Below, one piece after another: positions 32,794 to 40,557 of a stretch of 46,418 nucleotides of DNA. Under the pieces are notes generated by a model. The model had not been told where the DNA came from. It searched no databases and was given only the letters and a program-made list of their open reading frames with translations. The translations under genes and the position numbers were made by a program. The stretch is from JBKPNX01 sp046732855 (GTDB lineage: Bacteria > Pseudomonadota > Alphaproteobacteria > Geminicoccales > Geminicoccaceae): contig JBKPNX010000133.1 in assembly GCA_046732855.1 (NCBI GenBank), positions 1 through 46,418 of the forward strand, given 5' to 3'. Each line of letters begins with the position of its first letter. Within the stretch, counting starts at the first letter, position 1.

Positions 32794-33585
32794 ATGCGCA
32801 AGGCTACGAGCCGTCTCTTCTGGACGTTGTTGGTTCCCCTAATCGCGGGTTTGGGTACGGCAGCGCCGCTTACCGACAGACCTGCTGTGGCGGCGCCCGT
32901 GAGCGGGGGCCTGGTCGCTGATCCCGCCAATCCCAGGCGACTGAAATACTTCAACGGGGGGCCGGCTTTCATCGCCTCGGTCGGCGAGCCCGAGGGTTTC
33001 CTGTACCGGGGTACCAAGAACGCGAACGGCACCAGAAGCGGCGACCAGGCCGCGATCATCAACGAGCTGAAGGCGAGAGGCCTGAACTGCATTTACGTGA
33101 TCGGCTTCAACGACAGCAGGTATGGCGGCGATGGCCCGGCGGACGGCAACCCCTTCATCAATGCCGATATCAACGGCAGTATCGATGCCGACATTCTCAA
33201 TCAGTGGTACAGCTGGTTCCAGACGCTGGACAGCACGGGGATCGTGGTGTTCTTCAACTTTTACGACGACCTGATCGATGTTCTGTCCGGCAAGAGAATG
33301 AATTGGAACCTGAGCGGCGGCAATCTGCATCCGCAGGAGCAGAAATATGTCGACGCCGTGGTCAATAAATTCAAGCCACTCAAAAACCTGATATGGTCGG
33401 TCAACGAGAGCGCAAACAAAACCTATCCATCCACCTATGTTCAGAGATGGAAGAAGATCGCGGCCGGGATACGTGCGCTCGATACCTTCGTGCACCCGAT
33501 ATCGATCGGCACGGTGGTCGAGACGGATCCGAACACCACGCCCAACATGGGCATGAGCCTCTACCTCGACGACCCCCAATTTTGA
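32794..33585 (+). CDS. Secreted glycoside-hydrolase-like protein, first part of frameshifted gene
   Basis: This is the N-terminal part of a gene split by a one-base insertion in the run at 33573-33583. It starts with a signal peptide (MRKATSRLFWTLLVPLIAGL, then GTAAPLTDRPAVAA). It continues as a probable TIM barrel: FNGGPAFIASVGEPEGFLY, INELKARGLNCIYVIGFND, TLDSTGIVVFFNFYDDLID and LIWSVNESANK, the last with a possible catalytic glutamate. The arrangement resembles DUF4038/GH5-like glycosidases. The frame meets a TGA at 33583-33585. The second part follows in the next frame. Confidence 0.65.
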   Translation: MRKATSRLFWTLLVPLIAGLGTAAPLTDRPAVAAPVSGGLVADPANPRRLKYFNGGPAFIASVGEPEGFLYRGTKNANGTRSGDQAAIINELKARGLNCIYVIGFNDSRYGGDGPADGNPFINADINGSIDADILNQWYSWFQTLDSTGIVVFFNFYDDLIDVLSGKRMNWNLSGGNLHPQEQKYVDAVVNKFKPLKNLIWSVNESANKTYPSTYVQRWKKIAAGIRALDTFVHPISIGTVVETDPNTTPNMGMSLYLDDPQF

Positions 33586-34153
33586 TCAGATCCTCGTGCA
33601 GCATGTCCAGCCGACGTCTGTTGACGACATGTACAACAAAATGCTTGCACAATGGAACGCGGCATCAGGAAAAATCAACCTCATGCTCGGCCAGGCATGG
33701 CCGGTCTCCAACGGCGCCGACGGCCGCAAAAAGAATTTGGCGACGGCGATGGCTGGCGCGTACGTCATCCAGGCATACGTGAAAACCGGTCAGATGTGGG
33801 ACATATTGGCTTCACCTGATGCCGACCTGAATGCGCTGGGACTCATCGACAACTTCTTCCGCGCGATCCCGTCGCTCAACAGCATGGTCCCGCGCAATGA
33901 CCTCAAGTACGGCTACACCAAGTTCGTCCTGGCCGCGCCTGGCCAGAGTTATGTGTTGTACTCCGACAATGCGGCAGCAAACCTCGGCGTGCATGGGCTC
34001 ACCAGCGGCACCCATAATCTCAAGTGGCTGGATACCGTCGACGGCAGCACGGTCGTGCAGAACGGCGTGCTGGTGACGACGACGTCTTCAAGGTTGTTTT
34101 CCCGGCCAGCAAGCATCCAGCCTGAGGCCGCGTTGTATATCGTAAAGCAATGA
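33584..34153 (+). CDS. Second part of frameshifted glycoside-hydrolase-like gene
   Basis: This frame continues from the first part if one T is removed from TTTT at 33580-33583, giving DDPQF | DQILVQHVQPTSVDDMYNKM. The end of the barrel is present (LMLGQAWPVSNGADGRKK, LATAMAGAYVIQAYV). A C-terminal beta domain follows, with FVLAAPGQSYVLYSDNAAAN, LTSGTHNLKWLDTVDGSTVV and a hydrophobic end. This tail resembles the collagen-binding-like C-terminal domain that follows DUF4038. There is no credible independent start, so the fragment is not a separate gene. Confidence 0.6.
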   Translation, partial: DQILVQHVQPTSVDDMYNKMLAQWNAASGKINLMLGQAWPVSNGADGRKKNLATAMAGAYVIQAYVKTGQMWDILASPDADLNALGLIDNFFRAIPSLNSMVPRNDLKYGYTKFVLAAPGQSYVLYSDNAAANLGVHGLTSGTHNLKWLDTVDGSTVVQNGVLVTTTSSRLFSRPASIQPEAALYIVKQ

Positions 34154-35055
34154 GCCGCGGGCGATTCGTTTAAAGCGGATCGGAAGGGGCGCCTGGGGCG
34201 GGCTGCTCTGAAGGACGATGCGGCCCGGTTCCACCGAGGGTTCCTGGCGCCTCGGGCGGTCGGCCAAGTCCGGCAGATCCTGAGCGAACAGGCGTCGCGC
34301 ACGACCCGTCTGGGAGTACGCGAGCAGCAGCATCAGGTCAGCTCCTGGGTCAGGCTGCGCTCTTCATAGCCCGGCCCGGGCAGGCCCGGATCGCGGCTCG
34401 GATCGGACGTTCCCCCCGCGGTCTCCGACTGCGGCAAGGGGATGATCTGGCGTTTTCGGATCGACCGAGGACCGCCCAACGCTGAGGGAAGCAGGGCAGG
34501 GGCGTCGAAAGCGCTTGTGCGCGATCTCAGGGCAGGTTTCGAGGCCACGGAGCCTTGCCTCACGCAGCGAAACGCGCACGGTCGATCTTCGGGCGCGGAT
34601 CATCCGGGAAATCTTGGCCGGAACGGAAAAGATCGGGCGGGGACGATGCGATTGCAGCCGGTGTCGGCGGGCGCGACGGCGAGGCTGTGCACGGGGCGTC
34701 TTTGCGGTCTCCGTCGCGCTGGCCGCCGCGACCGCCACGGCCGCGACGATCGATACGGGCGCCCAATGCGCGACCGCCTGCACGAGGGGAGCGAGACCGC
34801 CGGGCCGCTGCCGTCGCGGCTGACCGGCCTGCTTCACTGGCGGCGCTCCTGATCCCACCAGCTCGCGACCGGACGGGCGCGGGTGGCTGCGAGATGGGGC
34901 GGAGCGCCTGCGACGCGCCATCTGCAGCTTTGAGGGCCTTTGGCCTTTGTGTGTTGCCTATGGTTCCACAAGGGAGCATTCTGTCTGCAACCGGCGATAC
35001 CCCCGATTGCGATAAGTACGGCCCTGTTTCGAACAGCCGGTGGGGGGAGACCGCA
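34154..35055. other. About 900 bases with no recognisable gene
   Basis: Several open frames on both strands are arginine- and proline-rich and show no family similarity, as expected from GC-rich noncoding DNA. Only the immediate upstream region of the lipoprotein gene (GGGGGAGA before 35056) is clearly functional. The stretch may hold decayed genes, but none can be named. Confidence 0.45.
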
Positions 35056-35553
35056 ATGAATAAGCAGATACGGATCGCCGTGGCGGTCGCGGTTGCCGTT
35101 CTTGGCGGCTGTGCCGAGCACAAGCCGCCGCCGGTCAGGGAGGTACTGATGACCCCGGTGGCCGTCGGCACAAAGACGCCCGACTTTGAAGTGGTCTCGC
35201 CGACCGAATTGAAGTTGGCTCCCGGCGTGAGACTTCAGGTACTCGAAGGTGCTGGCGGGCAGAACAATGGTTTTGTGCTGCTGAGAGATAACGGAGGCCT
35301 CGGCGGATTCATGGCGTGCGGGTGCGTCGGTGCGACCACCAGCACGTGCAAGACAGAGAACGACAACCCGGAGCATCCATCGTGCAGCGGAAGCTGCACG
35401 GACAGCGAAGGCAACCCACATCCGTGCCAATTGAGCGGGCCCATCATCGGACCACCGAGGGACCCTTTTACGCTCAAGTTCGTCGCGCAACCCATTTTCA
35501 ACTGGACACCCGCGCTCAACTCGACCCCTCGGAGAACCGCATTTGGGAGCTGA
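35056..35553 (+). CDS. Cysteine-rich lipoprotein of unknown function
   Basis: This 165-residue protein starts MNKQIRIAVAVAVAVLGGCA, a lipoprotein signal with lipobox LGGC and lipidated Cys19, so it should be anchored in the membrane facing the periplasm or outside. The middle contains many cysteines: MACGCVGATTSTCKTEN, then HPSCSGSCTDSEGNPHPC. These could form disulfides or bind a metal. The GTG/ATG alternatives are irrelevant because a strong GGGGGAGA site precedes this ATG. It is 71 bases upstream of a secreted protease-like gene. I do not recognise a named family. Confidence 0.75.
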   Translation: MNKQIRIAVAVAVAVLGGCAEHKPPPVREVLMTPVAVGTKTPDFEVVSPTELKLAPGVRLQVLEGAGGQNNGFVLLRDNGGLGGFMACGCVGATTSTCKTENDNPEHPSCSGSCTDSEGNPHPCQLSGPIIGPPRDPFTLKFVAQPIFNWTPALNSTPRRTAFGS

Positions 35554-35624
35554 CGATGGCCCATGATGTCGAGAAAGCGGGGTAATTCCAGAACAACTCA
35601 CAGGCCTCGCCTGGGGCCAAGCCG

Positions 35625-37451
35625 GTGACGACGCAATCAGCCTCCCAGCGACACACCCTGACGATCCGTTTTGCCGAGCTCGGCCTGACGGCTCTGACGG
35701 CGACTTTTGTGCTCGGCGCAGGGGGCGCTCACGCCATCTGCCCTTGCGGGGACGGCATTTGTGGAGGTGCCACGTGCTTCCCTCCAGAAACAGCTCGGAC
35801 TTGCCCGGCAGACTGCGGTCCCCCGCCACCGCCGCCACCCCCACCGCCGGCTGAATTGACTGTACGGGTGACCGTGGTGCCGTTCGGAAATCCCGGCCGG
35901 TTCAATCTTCACGTCGACAATGCCACAATTGCGACCAACAGAGGCAATGGGGGAGAGACCGGTCCTCACATCTTATCAGGCGGCGCGCACACGCTGAGCG
36001 TGACCGCCGGTGGCGGTACCGACCTCGCAGACTACCGCACGACCATCTGCGGCGCGTGCTCCCGGGACGGCGCCATTCAGCCGGGTGTCAGGCAAAGCTG
36101 CTCGGTCACCAACCTCCGTTTGCCAAGCCCCGCGCCAGCGCCCGGCTGCGCCACTCAGTGTGTTCACGGGCTTTTGCAATGCGGTGGCGCGGGCGAACCA
36201 CCTGAATTTTGCAGCGATGTGTTCCACCGCTGCCTCAACAACTGCCAAATACCGTCAGCGCGGCGGTTCACTATCGCTAGGTTTGCTAGTCCCGGGATGC
36301 CGAGCGTCAACCTGACTGAGCGAAACGCGGATCTCATTCTGGCTGAAATGTCCGATGTCCTGCGGACCTTCGATGACGCAGATGATCTGGATTGCAATAT
36401 CGCATTTTGCCGAAATGGAACTGTTGAAGAGTACGCCATCGACGACGGTATCATCGACAATGAAACAGAACTGCTTGCAGTTGCTGCCATACCTCAGGAC
36501 ATTAAAGTGGCCAGAGCTATCAATTTCTGTACGGAGCGATTCGGAGTGGTTGCCGGATGTCGCGTGGGCGATACGTTCATCGTCCGCGATCCAGGGCTGG
36601 TAGGTTCCGATGATGGCATAAACTGGGCCCATGAATACGGGCACGTCAGAGGTCTGGGGCATCGCGTCCCCGACGATCCTCATGCTGTGATGCGTGAAGG
36701 TACCCTGCCCATTTCGCGCCGGGTTAATTCACGGGAGTGCACCGCTTTCCGATCTGGCCCCTCTTCGGCGGCGATCGGTGTGGCAATGCCGGTATCAGCT
36801 TCTGCGGTCGCCGCTACAGATGTACCTGCGCCGGTCGCAGACATCAAAGACTTCGTCCGTCAGTTCTTCCTCCATGGTGTTCCCTACGCGCAATCCATGG
36901 GATACGGCGCTCAGGCGGTCCCGACGCTATTGGAGATGCTCGCCGACCCTCGCGAGGAACAAGCCTGGCAGAATATCGTGATCGTGCTCGGGATGCTGGG
37001 TGACGAGCGCGCAGTGACGCCGCTCATTTCGTTGATAGAACAGAATTCGGTCAAACGGCTCAATTACTTCCAATACGAGGCCAAACGAAATGCCATTTTC
37101 GGCCTGGGCTATCTAATAAACAAGAGTGGCAACCAAAGAGCGCTGTCCTACTTGAAAGGCGGTTTGGATCCTTCAGCCTGGATGGAAAGAAGGATCGCCT
37201 GGACTTCTCCGGAGCACGAGAGTGCAGCAGAGCGAAATCGCGAGTTGACCAGGGTGGCGATTATCGGCCTTGCGCTATCGGGCGACCCCTCGGCGGCTGA
37301 AGCCCTCAAGAGCCTCCTGGCAGCAGCGCCGACGGCGACGGCACCGGGGTTCCGCCAGCAAATGAGTGGCGTGATTTGGGAGGCGCTTCGAGCGAACCGA
37401 AGGATCGCGGAAGGGGGCTTGGCCAAGTACTACGGAACATCGCCCCCTTAG
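35625..37451 (+). CDS. Secreted metzincin-motif protease-like protein with HEAT-like repeats
   Basis: This 608-residue protein has an N-terminal signal peptide (LGLTALTATFVLGAGGAHA, cut near residue 37). A short Cys-rich module follows (CPCGDGICGG...ETARTCPADCG, about residues 39-67), of the CGDGxC type, then a run of ten prolines. A zinc-binding HEYGHVRGLGH at residues 336-346 fits HExxHxxGxxH. Ahead of it is VEEYAIDDGIIDNETELLAV, and behind it VMREG, possibly the Met-turn. Residues about 430-600 are helical HEAT/PBS-like repeats (VPTLLEMLADPREEQAWQNI, LGMLGDERAVTPLISLI, GYLINKSGNQRALSYL). The start is GTG at 35625; a weak CTGGGG lies upstream. The fold assignment is by motif only. Confidence 0.75.
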   Translation: MTTQSASQRHTLTIRFAELGLTALTATFVLGAGGAHAICPCGDGICGGATCFPPETARTCPADCGPPPPPPPPPPAELTVRVTVVPFGNPGRFNLHVDNATIATNRGNGGETGPHILSGGAHTLSVTAGGGTDLADYRTTICGACSRDGAIQPGVRQSCSVTNLRLPSPAPAPGCATQCVHGLLQCGGAGEPPEFCSDVFHRCLNNCQIPSARRFTIARFASPGMPSVNLTERNADLILAEMSDVLRTFDDADDLDCNIAFCRNGTVEEYAIDDGIIDNETELLAVAAIPQDIKVARAINFCTERFGVVAGCRVGDTFIVRDPGLVGSDDGINWAHEYGHVRGLGHRVPDDPHAVMREGTLPISRRVNSRECTAFRSGPSSAAIGVAMPVSASAVAATDVPAPVADIKDFVRQFFLHGVPYAQSMGYGAQAVPTLLEMLADPREEQAWQNIVIVLGMLGDERAVTPLISLIEQNSVKRLNYFQYEAKRNAIFGLGYLINKSGNQRALSYLKGGLDPSAWMERRIAWTSPEHESAAERNRELTRVAIIGLALSGDPSAAEALKSLLAAAPTATAPGFRQQMSGVIWEALRANRRIAEGGLAKYYGTSPP

Positions 37452-37595
37452 TCGTGTGTTGGTTGCCTCGCTCAGGCTGCACCGGCAGTCGGGGTGGTCA
37501 GGAAGAGAAACAGGGATAGGGAGGTAATCGATGAGCGGAACACGCGTCATCAGCCGGGCGGCGGAAGCCGTGACGCCAGCGCACAGGGGGGCATC

Positions 37596-38114
37596 ATGAC
37601 TTGGAGCCAGGTATTCGCCCTTTCAGTGCTCCTTCTATGGGGATCACTAGTTTCTTCAACCGGGCAAGCTCAACAACCCGAAGACACCAGGCTCTTGCAG
37701 TACCCCGTGAAGTTCATCTGCGGCCCCGCCGATGGCAAGATCTTAGCCCTTGGAACTTACTTCACCGCGATCAATGTACACAACCCGATTGAGGATGAGT
37801 TTTCCGAGCCAACCGCGCTCAGGGTCAAGTTTGCCGTCGCTCTGCCGGGCCTGTCCGGAGGGGGTCACACCGAGTTCACGGGATTTTTCGATCTGACCTT
37901 CGACGATGCGCTGGAACTCGATTGTGAAGAGATTCTCGGAAGGGCGCGCGAAGTTTGCCCCAATGAGCCTGCCGGGTTTTGCAAGGGATTTGTCGTCATT
38001 GAGAGCCGCGGCGAATTAGATGTGACGGCAGTCTATGCCGTGGCTGATCTCAATACCAAACAGGTCACAACGTTGCATACCGATCATCTCACCTCACTGC
38101 CCCATCCGTACTGA
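37596..38114 (+). CDS. Secreted conserved protein of unknown function
   Basis: This 172-residue protein has a signal peptide (FALSVLLLWGSLVSSTGQA) and a mature part beginning LLQYPVKFICGPADGKILAL, followed by TYFTAINVHNP and FCKGFVVIESRGELDVTAVY. The KFICG...TAINVHNP combination recurs in secreted hypothetical proteins of many bacteria, and the fold looks beta-rich; its role is unknown. AGGGGGG lies five bases before the ATG. It follows the metzincin gene by 144 bases in the same direction. Confidence 0.72.
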   Translation: MTWSQVFALSVLLLWGSLVSSTGQAQQPEDTRLLQYPVKFICGPADGKILALGTYFTAINVHNPIEDEFSEPTALRVKFAVALPGLSGGGHTEFTGFFDLTFDDALELDCEEILGRAREVCPNEPAGFCKGFVVIESRGELDVTAVYAVADLNTKQVTTLHTDHLTSLPHPY

Positions 38115-38118
38115 GGTT

Positions 38119-38601
38119 TTGCCTCGGCAGACGGTGCTTTTTGTCCCGCCCGACGTTGGCGGGGCGGGCGGCGCCGACCAGGATTTTGCCGGGCACGGGC
38201 CGTGTGTCGATTTCAGACTGGCGTTACAGATCGAGGACGGAGACAAGACGCTGGCCGGCAAATACCAGATGCATGCGTACGAGTGCGATGATAATTCCGA
38301 GGATCCGCGCAGTGATTTCACCGCTGCTCGCGGTGGCGACGAGCTGGTCTTGAAGGTTGCGAGCCCCTTAGGGCGGATTCTTGGTTACGACGTTGATCCG
38401 AGCATGAGCCAACAGTTCATCGACTCTGATCACTCCGACAATAGCTTTTCTTATGACCGACCCAACCCGGTCGAGACACTTCGCTTCGTGGGCGACACCA
38501 GCGGCGATGAGGCAGGCACGAGGACGGGGGTCTTCATCAGCTTTCGGGAGACGAGAGTCCAGCTGGAAACGTGTGATCCTCTCGCGCCACCACGGGGTTA
38601 G
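38119..38601 (+). CDS. Hypothetical protein (start uncertain)
   Basis: This frame is read from a TTG at 38119 or, with an overlap of the previous gene, from an ATG at 38035. Neither start has a convincing ribosome binding site, so the gene may be a fragment. Composition is hydrophilic and acidic: GGADQDFAGHGPCVDFRLA, YECDDNSEDPRSDF and SYDRPNPVETLRFVGDTS. No signal peptide or known domain is visible. It lies at the end of the secreted-protein cluster, directly before the convergent histidine kinase gene. Confidence 0.45.
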   Translation: MPRQTVLFVPPDVGGAGGADQDFAGHGPCVDFRLALQIEDGDKTLAGKYQMHAYECDDNSEDPRSDFTAARGGDELVLKVASPLGRILGYDVDPSMSQQFIDSDHSDNSFSYDRPNPVETLRFVGDTSGDEAGTRTGVFISFRETRVQLETCDPLAPPRG

Positions 38602-38713
38602 ACCCGCCACCTGGGCACTGTGCCCCAACCGCTCCCAGCCGCGTGCTCCAGCCAATCATGGGCGAGGCCGCTTCGGTGCCAGGGGATATCGGCGCGATTT
38701 TTGCCGGTCCGGC

Positions 38714-40555
38714 TCAGATCGAGGTCGGCTTGACGAGGGACTCTGCGCGCCCTTCACGCACGTGGCCGACGCTGTCGGTCAAGGGCACGGTGATCTCGCA
38801 GGTCAGGCCTTCGACGCGGTAATCCAGAACGGCCTGCCCGCCGAGCTCGTGAGCCACGCTGCGCTCGATCAGCTCCACGCCAAAACCGCGGCGGACCGGA
38901 GGCTGCACTGGCGGCCCGCCAGTCTCGGCCCAGTGCAGCTGCAGCTCGCGCCCGCCGTTGGATCGCACCCGCCAAGCGACGGCCACCACGCCGCCCGGCT
39001 TCACTAGCGCTCCGTATTTGGCGGCATTGGTGGCGAGTTCGTGCAGGACCAGACTGAACGTCAGTGCGGCGTTCGGCCGCAAGACCACCTCGTCGCCGCT
39101 GATCTGGACGTTGCTGCGATCGCTCGACGCATACGGTTGCAGGGCCTCCTCGACCAGCACCCGCAGCGCGGCCACCTCCCAATTGACGGCTGTCAGCAGG
39201 CTGTGCGCCGCGGCCAATGCCTGGATGCGCCCACGGAAGGATTGGGCGAACTCGTCCAGAGATTCCGCGCGAACCAAGGTCTGGTTCGCGATCGACAGCA
39301 CCGCCGCGAGCGTGTTCTTGACCCGGTGGCTGAGCTCCGCAAGCAGCAGAGTCTGCCGCTCCTGCGCCCGGCGCCGTTCCGAAATGTCCCGGGTGATGAT
39401 CGACATCCCGACAATGACGCCATCGGCGTTGATCAGCGGCGAGACAGCAAGGGATACGTCGAGCCGTTGTCCGTCCTTGGTCAGCCGCACCGTTTCGAAC
39501 GGCGCGACGGCCTCGCCGGTCTCCAGGCTTTGTCTGATTCGGGCGAACTCCTCGACGCGGTCGGGCGGCACCAGCATGGCGATATCGCGACCGATCGCTT
39601 CCGCCGCTTTGTAGCCGAACGTACGCTCAGCCGCAGCGTTCCAGCTCGTGATCGTCCCATCGAGAGCGCGGCTCAGGATGGCGTCGGACGAGGTCTCGAC
39701 GATCGCGGCAAGGCGCGCCCGCTCCGCCTCCAGGCGCTTGCGCTCGGTGAGATCGGCCGCGGCGGTCGTGACCCCGACGATCTGCCCGGCGGGATCGCGC
39801 AGCGGCTCCGCCGTGACGTCCCACACGGCGCGGCCACTCGGAAACGTGATCGAAATCTCGCGTCTGACACCGTCGCCGGTCGATAGCACCTCCTCGCCAA
39901 GACGCGTCAATTCGACGACATCCTCCGGCTGAAGGATGTCGTCGAGCCGCTTGCCCAACGCTTGCTCCAGCGGCACGTCCGGATGGGCATTGTACATCCA
40001 GCTGTAGCGCAGCTGCCGGTCGACATGGGCGACTCTGATCGGCGAGTTCGCCAGCGCGACGCGGAAGCGCTCCTCGCTCTCTTTAAGGGCGGCGGCTGCG
40101 CGTTCGCGCTCGAGCAGATGATCGCGAATCTCGTATTGCCGGCGGCGCGCCCGCAAGGCAACGCGCACCGCGCTGACCAGCGCCTCCCGCATCATCGGGC
40201 GTTCGAGCAGCGTGATGCTGCCCGCCGTGCCGACCGCTTCCAAGATACGCGGGATCGCCACTCTGCTACGACCGCCGATCAGCAGAACGAGCGGAAAATC
40301 CGACCACGGCGGCTGCTTCCTCAGATTTCGTACGAGCTGATCGAGCGCGGCGGGACCTAAAGCTTCCTGGGCGACCACGGCCGCACCCGCACCCTTGTTG
40401 ATGCGCATACAGAGCGCGCCGATCGAAGGACAGACCCGAGCAGCAAATCCGGCCTCGGACAGGACGTCTGCACTTACGGTGCCGTCGCGGCCGGCCGGCG
40501 CCAGCACGAAGACGCCCGTTGGGTTGTTGTCGAGGCTGATCTCCGTGTCCGCCAT
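38714..40555 (-). CDS. PAS-domain HWE-family sensor histidine kinase
   Basis: This 613-residue protein has no membrane segment. The first 135 residues resemble a receiver-like fold without the usual Asp signature (VVAQEALGPAALDQLVRNLR, LVLLIGGRSRVAIPRILEAV), and two PAS domains follow. The second contains TITSWNAAAERTFGYKAAEA and the PAC segment SIITRDISERRRAQERQ. The kinase end is of the HWE/HisKA_2 type: LSHRVKNTLAAVLSIANQTL with the phosphorylatable His410, HELATNAAKYGAL as N-box, and LHWAETGGPPV with Trp542 and Glu544 that name the family. The gene begins two bases after the stop of the kaiC-like gene, so they form one unit. The PAS domains could bind a cofactor or respond to redox or light, but no specific cysteine was assigned. 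Confidence 0.9.
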   Translation of the reverse strand: MADTEISLDNNPTGVFVLAPAGRDGTVSADVLSEAGFAARVCPSIGALCMRINKGAGAAVVAQEALGPAALDQLVRNLRKQPPWSDFPLVLLIGGRSRVAIPRILEAVGTAGSITLLERPMMREALVSAVRVALRARRRQYEIRDHLLERERAAAALKESEERFRVALANSPIRVAHVDRQLRYSWMYNAHPDVPLEQALGKRLDDILQPEDVVELTRLGEEVLSTGDGVRREISITFPSGRAVWDVTAEPLRDPAGQIVGVTTAAADLTERKRLEAERARLAAIVETSSDAILSRALDGTITSWNAAAERTFGYKAAEAIGRDIAMLVPPDRVEEFARIRQSLETGEAVAPFETVRLTKDGQRLDVSLAVSPLINADGVIVGMSIITRDISERRRAQERQTLLLAELSHRVKNTLAAVLSIANQTLVRAESLDEFAQSFRGRIQALAAAHSLLTAVNWEVAALRVLVEEALQPYASSDRSNVQISGDEVVLRPNAALTFSLVLHELATNAAKYGALVKPGGVVAVAWRVRSNGGRELQLHWAETGGPPVQPPVRRGFGVELIERSVAHELGGQAVLDYRVEGLTCEITVPLTDSVGHVREGRAESLVKPTSI

Positions 40556-40557
40556 AT

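Noticed and set aside
34364..34921. A 185-codon minus-strand open frame in the 900-base gene-free region
   Set aside because: Arginine/proline-rich, without recognisable domain or ribosome binding site; best seen as a compositional artefact.
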